From the NCBI GenBank assembly GCA_044222395.1, contig JBGANK010000011.1:12694-76693 (forward strand): a DNA stretch of 64,000 nucleotides, read 5' to 3'. The notes under the pieces were generated by a model. That model saw nothing but the letters and a program-made list of their open reading frames with translations. It did no database searches and was not told where the DNA came from. Below, in pieces: positions 55,798-63,685 of the stretch (its first letter is position 1; each line of letters starts with the position of its first letter). Both the position numbers and the translations under genes were made by a program. Origin of the DNA: JAEUMD01 sp044222395. Its GTDB lineage: Bacteria > Pseudomonadota > Alphaproteobacteria > Rhizobiales > Hyphomicrobiaceae.

Positions 55798-56352
55798 ATG
55801 GCCATTCACCCTCCCGAGCAGCGCATCTGGTGGAACGAGAAGGTTGGACGAGGCGAGATCGTCTGGGTCGCCATTGCCTTCCTGTGGGGCATCGTGATGT
55901 TCTTGATGATGGTCTTATGGCACATCAACGGGAAGCAGAACCTGGCCACCACGGCCTATCGCATTGAGCCCTCCGTCTTCGAGAAGCGGACCGAAGAGTT
56001 CACGACGAAATTCAAGGTTCGAAACGAGGGGACCACAAGCATCCCCGTCGCCCGCCCGCCCGCCGGGGGCGACGTCTATATGCTGGCCCGACTTTGGGAA
56101 TGGTGGCCTGTGCTGGAGCTCGAGAAGGGGCAGAGCTACCGCCTTCATCTCTCGTCGATGGACTGGCAGCACGGCTTCTCGCTGCAGCCGGTCAACATCA
56201 ACATACAGGTGCATCCGGGGATCGAGCACGTCATCACCATGACGCCAACGGAGACGGGCACCTTCAGTGTCGTCTGCAACGAATTCTGCGGCGTCGGACA
56301 CCACACGATGACCGGTCGGATTCATGTTGTCGAATCCAGATCATCTCGATAA
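55798..56352 (+). CDS. norS: Cu-A subunit (subunit II) of a ba3-like/sNOR-type enzyme
   Basis: A 184-aa subunit II with one N-terminal membrane helix (about 22-41, VWVAIAFLWGIVMFLMMVLW) and a periplasmic cupredoxin domain. The Cu-A ligands are complete: His125 (MDWQHGF), Cys160 and Cys164 (CNEFCGVG), His168 and Met171 (HHTM). The protein is short with a single helix, as in B-type (ba3) oxidases and in the NorS subunit of the norSY-type NO reductases of ammonia oxidisers. The choice between oxidase and NO reductase rests on subunit I. Electrons would enter from a c-type cytochrome or cupredoxin. ATG 55798 follows GGAGCCG. Confidence 0.85.
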   Translation: MAIHPPEQRIWWNEKVGRGEIVWVAIAFLWGIVMFLMMVLWHINGKQNLATTAYRIEPSVFEKRTEEFTTKFKVRNEGTTSIPVARPPAGGDVYMLARLWEWWPVLELEKGQSYRLHLSSMDWQHGFSLQPVNINIQVHPGIEHVITMTPTETGTFSVVCNEFCGVGHHTMTGRIHVVESRSSR

Positions 56353-56367
56353 GGGGAGGAGGCAGTC

Positions 56368-58104
56368 ATGGCGATCGCAGCTGTTGACACCAGTATCATT
56401 GGTGGTATCGCGGCCAAGTTCCGCACCTGCCCCGCATCGGGGCTTAAGATCGATCTCGCAGCCGAGCGGCTCATCAAGGTCAATGCCGTTACCGCGATCG
56501 TGTTTCTCGCGATCGGCGGCCTGTTTGGCCTGCTCGTCGCGCTGACGCGGTGGCAGGCGATCCATCTGCTGCCAGCCGACTTGTTCTATTTGGTGCTGAC
56601 CGCACACGGCCTTGATGTTTTGCTCGTCTGGATCATCTTCTTCGAGGTCGCGGTACTCTACTTTGCCTCGGCAGTCTTGTTGAACTGCCGTCTCGCCACA
56701 CCAAAATTGGCATGGGTGGCGTTTGCCTTGATGCTGATTGGAGCGCTCCTCACCAACATAACGGTGCTCCAGGGCGGCTCCAGCGTCATGTTCACCAGCT
56801 ACGTTCCGATGAAGGCCGCGCCCAACTTCTACCTTGGGCTCATTCTTTTCGCCGTCGGCGCACTGGTCGCGTGCTTCATCTTCCTTGGCACGCTTGTGAT
56901 TGCAAAAGAGGAGAAGACCTACGAGGGGTCAATCCCGCTGGTGACGTTCGGTGCCTTGACGGCCTGCATCATCGCCATCTTCACGATCGCCTCGGGTGCC
57001 ATCATCCTGCTGCCGACCTGGCTGTGGTCCCTCGGCTACATCTCACACATCGATACGGTGATGTACAAGCTGGTGTGGTGGGCCATGGGCCACTCCTCGC
57101 AGCAGATCAACGTGTCCGCGCATGTGGCCATCTGGTATGCCGTGATCGCCATCGTGCTCGGTGGCAAGCCGCTGTCGGAAAAGGTCAGCCGCACGGCATT
57201 CTTCCTCTACATCCTGTTCCTCCAGCTCGCATGCGCTCACCACATGCTGGTGGAGCCGGGCCTTTCCGCCGAGTGGAAGGTGTTCAACACCTCCTACGCG
57301 ATGTACCTCGCCGTGCTCGGATCGATGATCCACGGCATGACCGTGCCAGGCGCCATCGAGGCGGCGCAGCGCAATAACGGCTACACGCGCGGAGCGTTCG
57401 AATGGCTGCGTCGTGCGCCGTGGGGTAATCCGGCGTTCTCTGGAATGTTCTTGTCGCTGGTGATGTTCGGCTTCCTCGGCGGCATTTCGGGCGTCGTCCT
57501 CGGCACGGAGCAGATCAACCTCATGCTCCACAACACCATCTATGTACCTGGGCACTTCCATGCCACGGTCGTAGCCGGAACCACGCTGGCCTTCATGGCG
57601 ATCACCTATCTGCTGTTGCCGCTGATCTTCCAGAAGCAGGTGATCTGGCCCAAGCTCGCCAAGCTGCAACCGTACCTGTTCGGTATCGGCGTGGCAGGAA
57701 TCTCGCTGTTCATGATGGGTGCGGGCACGCTCGGCGTTTCCCGTCGGCATTGGGACATCAGCTTCGCGGACGCGGCTCTGACGTTCAAGTATCCAGCTGC
57801 TGCATTCCTGATGCTCGGGCTGAATGGCATCTTCGCCATCATCGCCGCTCTCGGAGGACTGCTGTTTGTCCTGATCGCGGTCGGAACCCTGTTGTGGGGC
57901 AAGCCCGTGACGGCCGAGAACGTCGTCGAAAGCCTTGGACCGATGCCCAAGAAGCAGATGACGGATGCGGTTTCGACTTATGGGGACGCGGGAACATGGC
58001 ATCTGCCGGGAACCTATATCCTCGTGACCGTCTTCTTCACGGCTTTCGTGCTCTACTACTTCGTCAACTGGAAGTATCTCTCGCAGCTTTGGCTGCTCGG
58101 CTGA
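56368..58104 (+). CDS. norY: Heme-copper oxidase superfamily subunit I lacking the active-site Tyr (sNOR/NorY-like)
   Basis: A 578-aa protein with about 13-14 membrane helices. Ligands visible: low-spin heme His80 (LTAHGLD), the CuB/FeB His242 in MGHSSQQINVSAH, the pair His291-His292 (ACAHHMLVEPG), and His396/His398 in VPGHFHATVV. In true oxygen reductases the segment reads HPEVY, with a Tyr four residues after the His, cross-linked to it. Here that residue is Gln246 and HSSQQ replaces HPEVY. Loss of this Tyr is a mark of nitric oxide reductases. The VPGHFH motif and small subunit II place it near the B-type family. With the nir and Dnr-type genes in this window, an sNOR (2 NO to N2O) is the best guess. 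A real oxidase with an alternative Tyr is the main alternative. Confidence 0.75.
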   Translation: MAIAAVDTSIIGGIAAKFRTCPASGLKIDLAAERLIKVNAVTAIVFLAIGGLFGLLVALTRWQAIHLLPADLFYLVLTAHGLDVLLVWIIFFEVAVLYFASAVLLNCRLATPKLAWVAFALMLIGALLTNITVLQGGSSVMFTSYVPMKAAPNFYLGLILFAVGALVACFIFLGTLVIAKEEKTYEGSIPLVTFGALTACIIAIFTIASGAIILLPTWLWSLGYISHIDTVMYKLVWWAMGHSSQQINVSAHVAIWYAVIAIVLGGKPLSEKVSRTAFFLYILFLQLACAHHMLVEPGLSAEWKVFNTSYAMYLAVLGSMIHGMTVPGAIEAAQRNNGYTRGAFEWLRRAPWGNPAFSGMFLSLVMFGFLGGISGVVLGTEQINLMLHNTIYVPGHFHATVVAGTTLAFMAITYLLLPLIFQKQVIWPKLAKLQPYLFGIGVAGISLFMMGAGTLGVSRRHWDISFADAALTFKYPAAAFLMLGLNGIFAIIAALGGLLFVLIAVGTLLWGKPVTAENVVESLGPMPKKQMTDAVSTYGDAGTWHLPGTYILVTVFFTAFVLYYFVNWKYLSQLWLLG

Positions 58105-58144
58105 TGACGGATGAGGTGCGTCCAGCATAAGGGAGGATGCAGGG

Positions 58145-59056
58145 ATGACCGTCGCAGCAGATCATGGAGCGGGGGCCGCCTCGGCCCCGCTAACGGCGCG
58201 GGAGATCCTGGCAATCTTCAAACCGCGCATTGCGGTGTCGATCATGCTGAGCGCGATTGCCGGGATCGCAGTGACGCCGGGGGAGCTACCGGCGAGTTGG
58301 CAGTCTGCGTGCCTGGCAATGGCGGTATTCCTCGCGGCCGGCGCCGCTGGAGCCTTCAACCAGTGGGCCGAGGCCGACCTTGATGCCCACATGGACCGTA
58401 CCAAGGCACGGCCCTTCGCCAGCGGACGACTGAAGGCAGGCACTACTTGGTTGGTCTACATCGTGGCACTGCTGGCGCTGGCGGTCGGCCTTGCGGCAGC
58501 AGCGGCCAATGCGCTTGCAGCCCTCTACACGTTACTCGGCGCTTTTACCTATGCTGTGGTCTACACGATCTGGCTCAAGCGGCGCACGTGGCTCAACATA
58601 GTCGTCGGCGGCCTTGCCGGTAGCTTTGCTGTGCTTGCAGGCGCCGCCGCGGTCAATCCGTCGCTCGGCGCCGAGCCGGTGCTGCTCGCCATCGTCCTGT
58701 TCCTGTGGACGCCGCCTCATTTCTGGAGCTTGGCGATCGCTGCCCGCGGCGACTACGAGGCGAACCAGGTGCCAATGCTTCCGATCGTGGTCGGCGACCA
58801 GGTGTCGGCGCGGGTCATCTTGGCGCATACACTGGCGCTGTCACTGATTGCGCTGATCCCAGCCCTGTATGGTATGGGTGTCGTCTACTTGTGGTTTGCG
58901 GTCATTGGCGGCGCACTGTTCACGACGACCAGCATACGGCTCATTCTCGAGCCGACGCGGCGGCGCGCCATACACAACTTCCTCGCGTCGCTTGTGCAGC
59001 TGCTACTGCTGATTTCCGGGTGCGTGCTCGATCGCGCATTAGGGATGGGGCTATGA
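58145..59056 (+). CDS. ctaB: Protoheme IX farnesyltransferase (heme O synthase)
   Basis: A 303-aa UbiA-family prenyltransferase that adds farnesyl to heme b, giving heme O for heme-copper enzymes. The Asp-rich site NQWAEADLDAHMDRTKARP (from about residue 74) and the second motif LWTPPHFWSLAIAARGDYE are diagnostic. Nine hydrophobic segments are visible. Presence of a dedicated copy inside this operon implies that the subunit I here carries heme o or a derived heme. The downstream SCO gene overlaps by 4 bp (ATGATG at 59053-59058). Confidence 0.95.
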   Translation: MTVAADHGAGAASAPLTAREILAIFKPRIAVSIMLSAIAGIAVTPGELPASWQSACLAMAVFLAAGAAGAFNQWAEADLDAHMDRTKARPFASGRLKAGTTWLVYIVALLALAVGLAAAAANALAALYTLLGAFTYAVVYTIWLKRRTWLNIVVGGLAGSFAVLAGAAAVNPSLGAEPVLLAIVLFLWTPPHFWSLAIAARGDYEANQVPMLPIVVGDQVSARVILAHTLALSLIALIPALYGMGVVYLWFAVIGGALFTTTSIRLILEPTRRRAIHNFLASLVQLLLLISGCVLDRALGMGL

Positions 59057-59865
59057 TGCGGTTCATTAGGGGCGTTGCGGTGCTGGCCATGATCGCTCTC
59101 GCGAGCCCCGCGACGTCCGCAACGGACGCCGCGGACCGTAGCAAGGTTCTGTTCGATCGATCACAGGCCGCAATCGGCACGTCGTTGCCCGACGTGGCAT
59201 TCCGGGACACCGAGGGAAAGACCGTGCGTCTGTCCGACTATCGAGGCCGACCGCTTCTGGTCACCATGATCTATACGGGCTGCACAAACGTTTGCCCCAC
59301 GCTGATAGAGAACATGATACCTGCCGTCGAGGCGGCCAATGCAGCACTGGGGCCAGAGAGCTTCTCGGTGGTGACGATAGGTTTCGACCTGCAGCAGGAT
59401 ACACCTGACCGGTTGAGGTCGTTCGCGCGCGCACGCGGGGCTAAATTGCCAAACTGGACCTTTCTCGCCGCTGATCAAGCAGCCCTCGACGAGCTTGCAG
59501 CCGCTGTCGGCTTCGGATTCTTTTCCCGGCCTGGTGGATTCGATCATTTTGCTCAAGTCAGCCTCGTCGACCGGGAGGGCCGTTTGCAGGGACAGGTCTA
59601 TGGTTCAGTCTTCGAAACTCCAGTTATAGTCGATCCTCTGAAGGCGCTGGTCTTCAACCGGGCAGCTCCGATTTCGTCCTTCGATCGGCTGGTGGATCGC
59701 ATAAAATTCTTCTGCACGACCTATGACCCGAACACGGGGCGTTATTATTTCAACTATTCCCTGTTCATGGGTATCGGCATCGGATTGATGTGTTTCGCAC
59801 TCGTGGGCACGATGTTGGTGCGCGAGTGGCGCAGGGCCGGTGACGGCAACGCAGGTTCTCCGTGA
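59053..59865 (+). CDS. SCO1/SenC copper chaperone with C-terminal membrane anchor
   Basis: A 270-aa protein: N-terminal signal peptide (IRGVAVLAMIALASPATSAT), thioredoxin-like SCO domain with copper motif TGCTNVCPT (Cys77, Cys81) and a distal His in GGFDHFAQVSL. A C-terminal membrane helix follows (about 236-256, FMGIGIGLMCFALVGTMLV). Usual SCO proteins are anchored at the N-terminus, so this one is turned around. It probably metallates the Cu-A centre of the operon's subunit II. A senC gene next to norS and norY is also the arrangement described for sNOR in ammonia oxidisers. Confidence 0.92.
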   Translation: MMRFIRGVAVLAMIALASPATSATDAADRSKVLFDRSQAAIGTSLPDVAFRDTEGKTVRLSDYRGRPLLVTMIYTGCTNVCPTLIENMIPAVEAANAALGPESFSVVTIGFDLQQDTPDRLRSFARARGAKLPNWTFLAADQAALDELAAAVGFGFFSRPGGFDHFAQVSLVDREGRLQGQVYGSVFETPVIVDPLKALVFNRAAPISSFDRLVDRIKFFCTTYDPNTGRYYFNYSLFMGIGIGLMCFALVGTMLVREWRRAGDGNAGSP

Positions 59866-61439
59866 TGTCTTTGCTTCGCCGCCCGCTGCTCTTGGCGTTC
59901 GACGTGGCCGAACGCGCGCTTGGTCGCGTATTCCCTGCGCGATGGAATCCCCTTCTCAATCTTGGTGCGCTCGGGTTTCTGTTCTACTGGGTGATCACCG
60001 CGAGCGGGATCTACATCTACATCTTCTTTGATACAGGCGTACATGACGCCTACGACTCCATCGAGTACATGACGCACGATCAGTGGTACGCCGCCGGCGT
60101 CATGCGCAGCCTCCACCGCTACGCGTCCGATGGGCTGGTCGTGGCGATGCTGCTTCACTTGACGCGCGAATTCGCGCTCGACCGCTACCGGGGAGTGCGT
60201 TGGTTCAGCTGGCTCACCGGTGTGCCAGTGCTCATCATGGTGTTTCTGGCGGGTATCACCGGCTATTGGCTCGTCTGGGACACGCTGGCGCAATACGTGG
60301 CGATCGTCTCGACGGAGTGGCTGGACAAGCTCGGCGTGTTCGGCGAGTCCATTGCCGGCAATTTCCTGCATCCGGGTACGCTTGACGATCGCTTCTTCAC
60401 GTTGATGATCTTCATGCACATTGCCATACCGCTTATCGCCCTGATCGTGCTGTGGGTGCATCTCCAGCGTGTAACAAAGCCGCGGATCAATCCACCACGT
60501 GGCTTGGCCGTCGGCACGCTGCTCTCAATGCTCGCATTGTCTCTGGCATTTCCTGCACTGAGCCAGGGTCCGGCGGATCTCGCCCGAGTTCCATCGTCGA
60601 TTGGATTGGACTGGTTCTACCTGCCGCTGTTACCCTTGCTCGATCACTGGCCAGGGTCGATGACCTGGAGCGCTGCCGGATTTCTCCTGGTTATTCTCAT
60701 CGCCCTCCCCTGGTTGCCGCCGCTGCGCAAGCTGCCTGCCGCGCACGTCGATCTGGCAAACTGCAACGGCTGCGTGCGTTGCTACAACGATTGCCCCTAC
60801 AACGCCATTATGATGGTGCCGAGGACCGATGGTACTCCGTACGAACGTGAGCCGATCGTCAATCCATCGCTGTGCACGTCCTGCGGCATCTGTGCGGGTT
60901 CTTGTCCGACGTCGATGCCGTTCCGCAACGCTAGGGCGCTCGTCGCTGGCATCGATATGCCCGATCACAACATGGCGGCGCTGCGCGAGGACGTGCAGAT
61001 GATTGGCGCATCTCTTTCAGGCAAGGGGCGCGTCATGGTTTTCTGCTGCGAACATACCTCATGCCTGGATCCGTCGAACAACGGTGCAATCGGCACGGTT
61101 GCGATGCGCTGCGTTGGCCAACTGCCGCCGGCCTTCATCGACTACGTGCTGTCGCGCGGCCTTGCGGACGGCGTCCTGATCTCAGGATGCAGCGAGAATG
61201 GTTGCTATTTTCGCTTCGGCGCGGATTGGACAGAGGCACGGATGAAGCGCCAGCGCGACCCGGAACTGCGTGCCCGCGTTCCCGATGAGCGACTGCGGCT
61301 TATCTCACCCGGACGCCTCGGTAGGTCGATGCTTCGCGCGGAGGCGGCGCGATTCTCTGCCGAACTCGCAAAGCTGCCAGCAACGGCCCGTGACAAGGCA
61401 TCGGCAGTGGAAGTCCCAGGGAAGGCCGAACATGTCTGA
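59865..61439 (+). CDS. Cytochrome b / double [4Fe-4S] ferredoxin / MvhD-like fusion
   Basis: A 524-aa membrane redox protein. Residues 1-205 form a cytochrome b6/bc1-like N-terminal domain with two bis-His heme pairs spaced exactly 14 residues apart: His84/His98 and His185/His199. Two more helices lead to a double-cluster ferredoxin: CNGCVRCYNDCP (Cys300/303/306/310) and CTSCGICAGSCP (Cys337/340/343/347). Residues about 387-460 resemble the MvhD/HdrA-type [2Fe-2S] hydrogenase delta domain (RVMVFCCEHTSC, GTVAMRCVGQLPPAFIDYVL, DGVLISGCSENGCYFRFG). It could move electrons between quinol and soluble carriers, or donate to the NOR. The start ATG 59865 shares one base with the SCO stop; GTG 59862 is the alternative. 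Electron path and partners are inference. Confidence 0.85.
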   Translation: MSLLRRPLLLAFDVAERALGRVFPARWNPLLNLGALGFLFYWVITASGIYIYIFFDTGVHDAYDSIEYMTHDQWYAAGVMRSLHRYASDGLVVAMLLHLTREFALDRYRGVRWFSWLTGVPVLIMVFLAGITGYWLVWDTLAQYVAIVSTEWLDKLGVFGESIAGNFLHPGTLDDRFFTLMIFMHIAIPLIALIVLWVHLQRVTKPRINPPRGLAVGTLLSMLALSLAFPALSQGPADLARVPSSIGLDWFYLPLLPLLDHWPGSMTWSAAGFLLVILIALPWLPPLRKLPAAHVDLANCNGCVRCYNDCPYNAIMMVPRTDGTPYEREPIVNPSLCTSCGICAGSCPTSMPFRNARALVAGIDMPDHNMAALREDVQMIGASLSGKGRVMVFCCEHTSCLDPSNNGAIGTVAMRCVGQLPPAFIDYVLSRGLADGVLISGCSENGCYFRFGADWTEARMKRQRDPELRARVPDERLRLISPGRLGRSMLRAEAARFSAELAKLPATARDKASAVEVPGKAEHV

Positions 61440-61935
61440 CGTCCTCAAGTATCTGGGCCAATCCGTCGTCTACACCATCATCGCAGTGGCAACGGGGTAT
61501 TTCGCCAGCCGACCGCAGATCCACCTGCTTCCGCCAGAAGCTGCCCAGATCAAACTGAGCCTTGCACACTCGGCGCAACGAACGAAGGAGTGCCGAAAGC
61601 TGACCTCGGCCGAGATTGCGAAATTGCCGCCCAAAGAGCGGCGCCCCAACACGTGCGGTCGCGAGCGCGTCCCCATGCACGTCCAGTTGGTCCTCGACGG
61701 ACGCGAGCTTTACGAAGACACAGTCGAGCCCATTGGCCTCTCAGCAGACGGTCCAGCGCGCGTGTACAAGAAATTCACGGTGCCATCCGGTCGGCATCAG
61801 ATCGTCGCCCGATTGAAGGATCGGCTCGGGGATGAGGCGTTCGACTACGAGAATAACGCTGAGATCGACCTCAAACCAGGTCAGAGCCTGGCGATCGAGT
61901 TCAAGGCTGATCGAGGCGGATTTCTGTTCTACTGA
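61432..61935 (+). CDS. Membrane-anchored periplasmic protein of unknown function
   Basis: A 167-aa protein with an N-terminal helix (about 5-25, LKYLGQSVVYTIIAVATGYF) and a periplasmic domain. The start overlaps the end of the preceding gene by 8 bp, so it is translated with it. Two cysteines (RTKECRKLTSAE and RPNTCGRERVP) and a beta-rich second half (GPARVYKKFTVPSGRHQIVA, DLKPGQSLAIEFKADRGGFL) suggest an Ig-like or carbohydrate/ligand-binding fold. I do not recognise a family. Its fixed place between the redox fusion and the hemerythrin indicates a role in the same system. Confidence 0.8.
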   Translation: MSDVLKYLGQSVVYTIIAVATGYFASRPQIHLLPPEAAQIKLSLAHSAQRTKECRKLTSAEIAKLPPKERRPNTCGRERVPMHVQLVLDGRELYEDTVEPIGLSADGPARVYKKFTVPSGRHQIVARLKDRLGDEAFDYENNAEIDLKPGQSLAIEFKADRGGFLFY

Positions 61936-61946
61936 CGAGGTCAACG

Positions 61947-62345
61947 ATGGCACTTATCCAGTGGCGAAAAGAATTCGAGACCGGCGTGGCTGAAGTGGAC
62001 CACGAGCATCAAGAACTCGTCGAGCTAATCAATGCGCTGCACGAAAAGCTCGGTGCGTCTGCAACGAGGGAGAACATCAGCAGCTTCCTCAGCGAAGTGT
62101 TTGCAAAGATTTCTGCGCACTTCGCTCTCGAGGAGACGGTGATGCGTAAGCATCGCTATGACGAGTACCTCGCGCACAAGGCGGATCATGAAAAACTACT
62201 CGATGATCTGCGGGATATCATGGACAGCGTCGAGGCCGGCACCTTCGTCGACTACGAGACGGCGCTCGGCTCAGCTGTGCGCGACTGGTTCGTGAACCAT
62301 TTCAAAACGAAGGACGCGCGGCTGCACAGACTGCTCGGCATATGA
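61947..62345 (+). CDS. Bacteriohemerythrin
   Basis: A 132-aa four-helix non-heme diiron protein that binds oxygen or NO. All seven ligands fit the standard pattern: His21 (DHEHQELV), His58 and Glu62 (AHFALEETVM), His77 and His81 (AHKADHEKL), His118 and Asp123 (VNHFKTKDARL). It starts 12 bp after the previous gene, so it belongs to the operon. In a NO-linked operon it could buffer or sense NO or scavenge oxygen; that is inference. Confidence 0.92.
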   Translation: MALIQWRKEFETGVAEVDHEHQELVELINALHEKLGASATRENISSFLSEVFAKISAHFALEETVMRKHRYDEYLAHKADHEKLLDDLRDIMDSVEAGTFVDYETALGSAVRDWFVNHFKTKDARLHRLLGI

Positions 62346-62552
62346 GCCAATGCTGACCGCAGGTTGCGCTGGAAGTTGCACGGAAGGCGCCAGAAGCCAA
62401 GCCGTTGCTACCAGTAAGAACCGCAGCGTTAGCTGAGCCAGCGTCATGCGCCCCACTACGGTGACATAGCCGAACCGCGCTGTTGGCGAAAGACGAAAGG
62501 CCAGGGTCACGGGATAGGCAGCAGGCGAGAAGTTCTATTGAGGAAACTGCCG

Positions 62553-63344
62553 ATGATGGCAGGCTTGGACGGCAAGAGCTATGCAGAGATTCTGGGACGC
62601 GCTGAGCTGTCACGAGTGTCAGGACGCACAGTCCTTTACTGGGAAGATCAGCCGGCAAGCGGTGTCTATCTCCTGATCACGGGTTCGGTCGAGCTATTTT
62701 CCAAATCGGGTTCGCGCAAGGTCAGCCTATGGGTTCTCGAACCTCCGGTGGTGCTGTCAATCGCTCCGGTATTTGGCATGTCGTCATGCCCCTTCTCGGT
62801 ACGAACGCTCGAGGATTCCGAGTTCGTGATGCTGCCTTGTGAAGAAGTGCGGCGACTGGCGATGCGCGATCCCGCATTCGCGACAAGGGCAGCCGAGGAG
62901 CTTGCCACGCGATACGTGGAAAGCATCCAGCGTCTAAGAACCCAGTTTCTCAAATATGGCGTGGAGCGTGTTGCCGATTTCCTGCTCGACGAATGGGAAC
63001 GGCAGGGCCGAAAGGCGACCTTCCGGTTGCCAATCGAGAAACACACTTTGGCATCCACTCTGGGGCTCGCCAACGAAAGCCTGTCGCGGCTATTTGCCAT
63101 GCTCAGGCGCTGGGGCATTGCCGTCATTGCACCGTTCCTGATCGGCAGTGGAATGTTCCTCTTCGGCAATGGAACTCATGGCGGACCTGTCACTTCTCGA
63201 CGCGCGGCGCGCATTCGCCTCCGGGATAGGATCGACCGATCAGCAGCAATGCGGCAGGATTGTTTGCCGGTGGGCCGCGCGCAGTCCGTTGCACCGGGGT
63301 GCAGGGCGGCGTCATTTGTTGAGCCGAATTCATCTCCTGGCTGA
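62553..63344 (+). CDS. Crp/Fnr-family regulator at the end of the NOR-like operon
   Basis: A 263-aa regulator with a cNMP-binding-like fold (residues about 10-120), dimer helix (VESIQRLRTQFLKYGVERVA) and HTH (LASTLGLANESLSRLFAML). Start ATG 62553 follows TGAGGA at 62539-62544; the TTG at 62538 is an alternative. No Fnr-type Cys cluster is present. The domain normally ends soon after the wing (WGIAVIAPFLIG). Here a 70-residue Arg-rich tail follows, while a different frame near 63169 reads MELMADLSLLDARRAFASGI, more like a regulator end. A frameshift at about 63150 is therefore possible. It is a candidate for the protein that reads the TTGAC-N4-GTTAA boxes. Confidence 0.82.
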   Translation: MMAGLDGKSYAEILGRAELSRVSGRTVLYWEDQPASGVYLLITGSVELFSKSGSRKVSLWVLEPPVVLSIAPVFGMSSCPFSVRTLEDSEFVMLPCEEVRRLAMRDPAFATRAAEELATRYVESIQRLRTQFLKYGVERVADFLLDEWERQGRKATFRLPIEKHTLASTLGLANESLSRLFAMLRRWGIAVIAPFLIGSGMFLFGNGTHGGPVTSRRAARIRLRDRIDRSAAMRQDCLPVGRAQSVAPGCRAASFVEPNSSPG

Positions 63345-63685
63345 TCACCCCAAGTGGCTGCATTGCTCGGCGGCCGACTGATGAGTGCGAGGCAGAGATT
63401 TCGGAGGTCGGCCTCGCGATCAAGCCGGCCTTGAAACGGGTCAAGGGCGGCTATTGCTAGTGCCGAGCGTCCAGCGCTCGACGTGTTGGACCTGCCAATA
63501 AAATCTTCTCGGAAGTTGCGCTGCACAAGGCGGCGCATTTTTGAGAAGCGGACATCCAGCACCTTCTGATTGCCGACACAAACAGCGCCTCCAGTTAAGT
63601 CCACTTGTAGAACCCATGCGTCAAATGTCGAACTGATCCGTGATCTCGATGGCATCGTCGATTTCCATGCCTAAGATGGCGGACG
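63345..63685. other. Region between the regulator and the IS element
   Basis: About 340 bp with short frames on both strands but no recognisable protein or RNA gene. Confidence 0.35.

Noticed and set aside
63176..63655. A 159-codon minus-strand frame next to the IS element
   Set aside because: It overlaps the end of the regulator gene and has no recognisable domain, start signal or homology.
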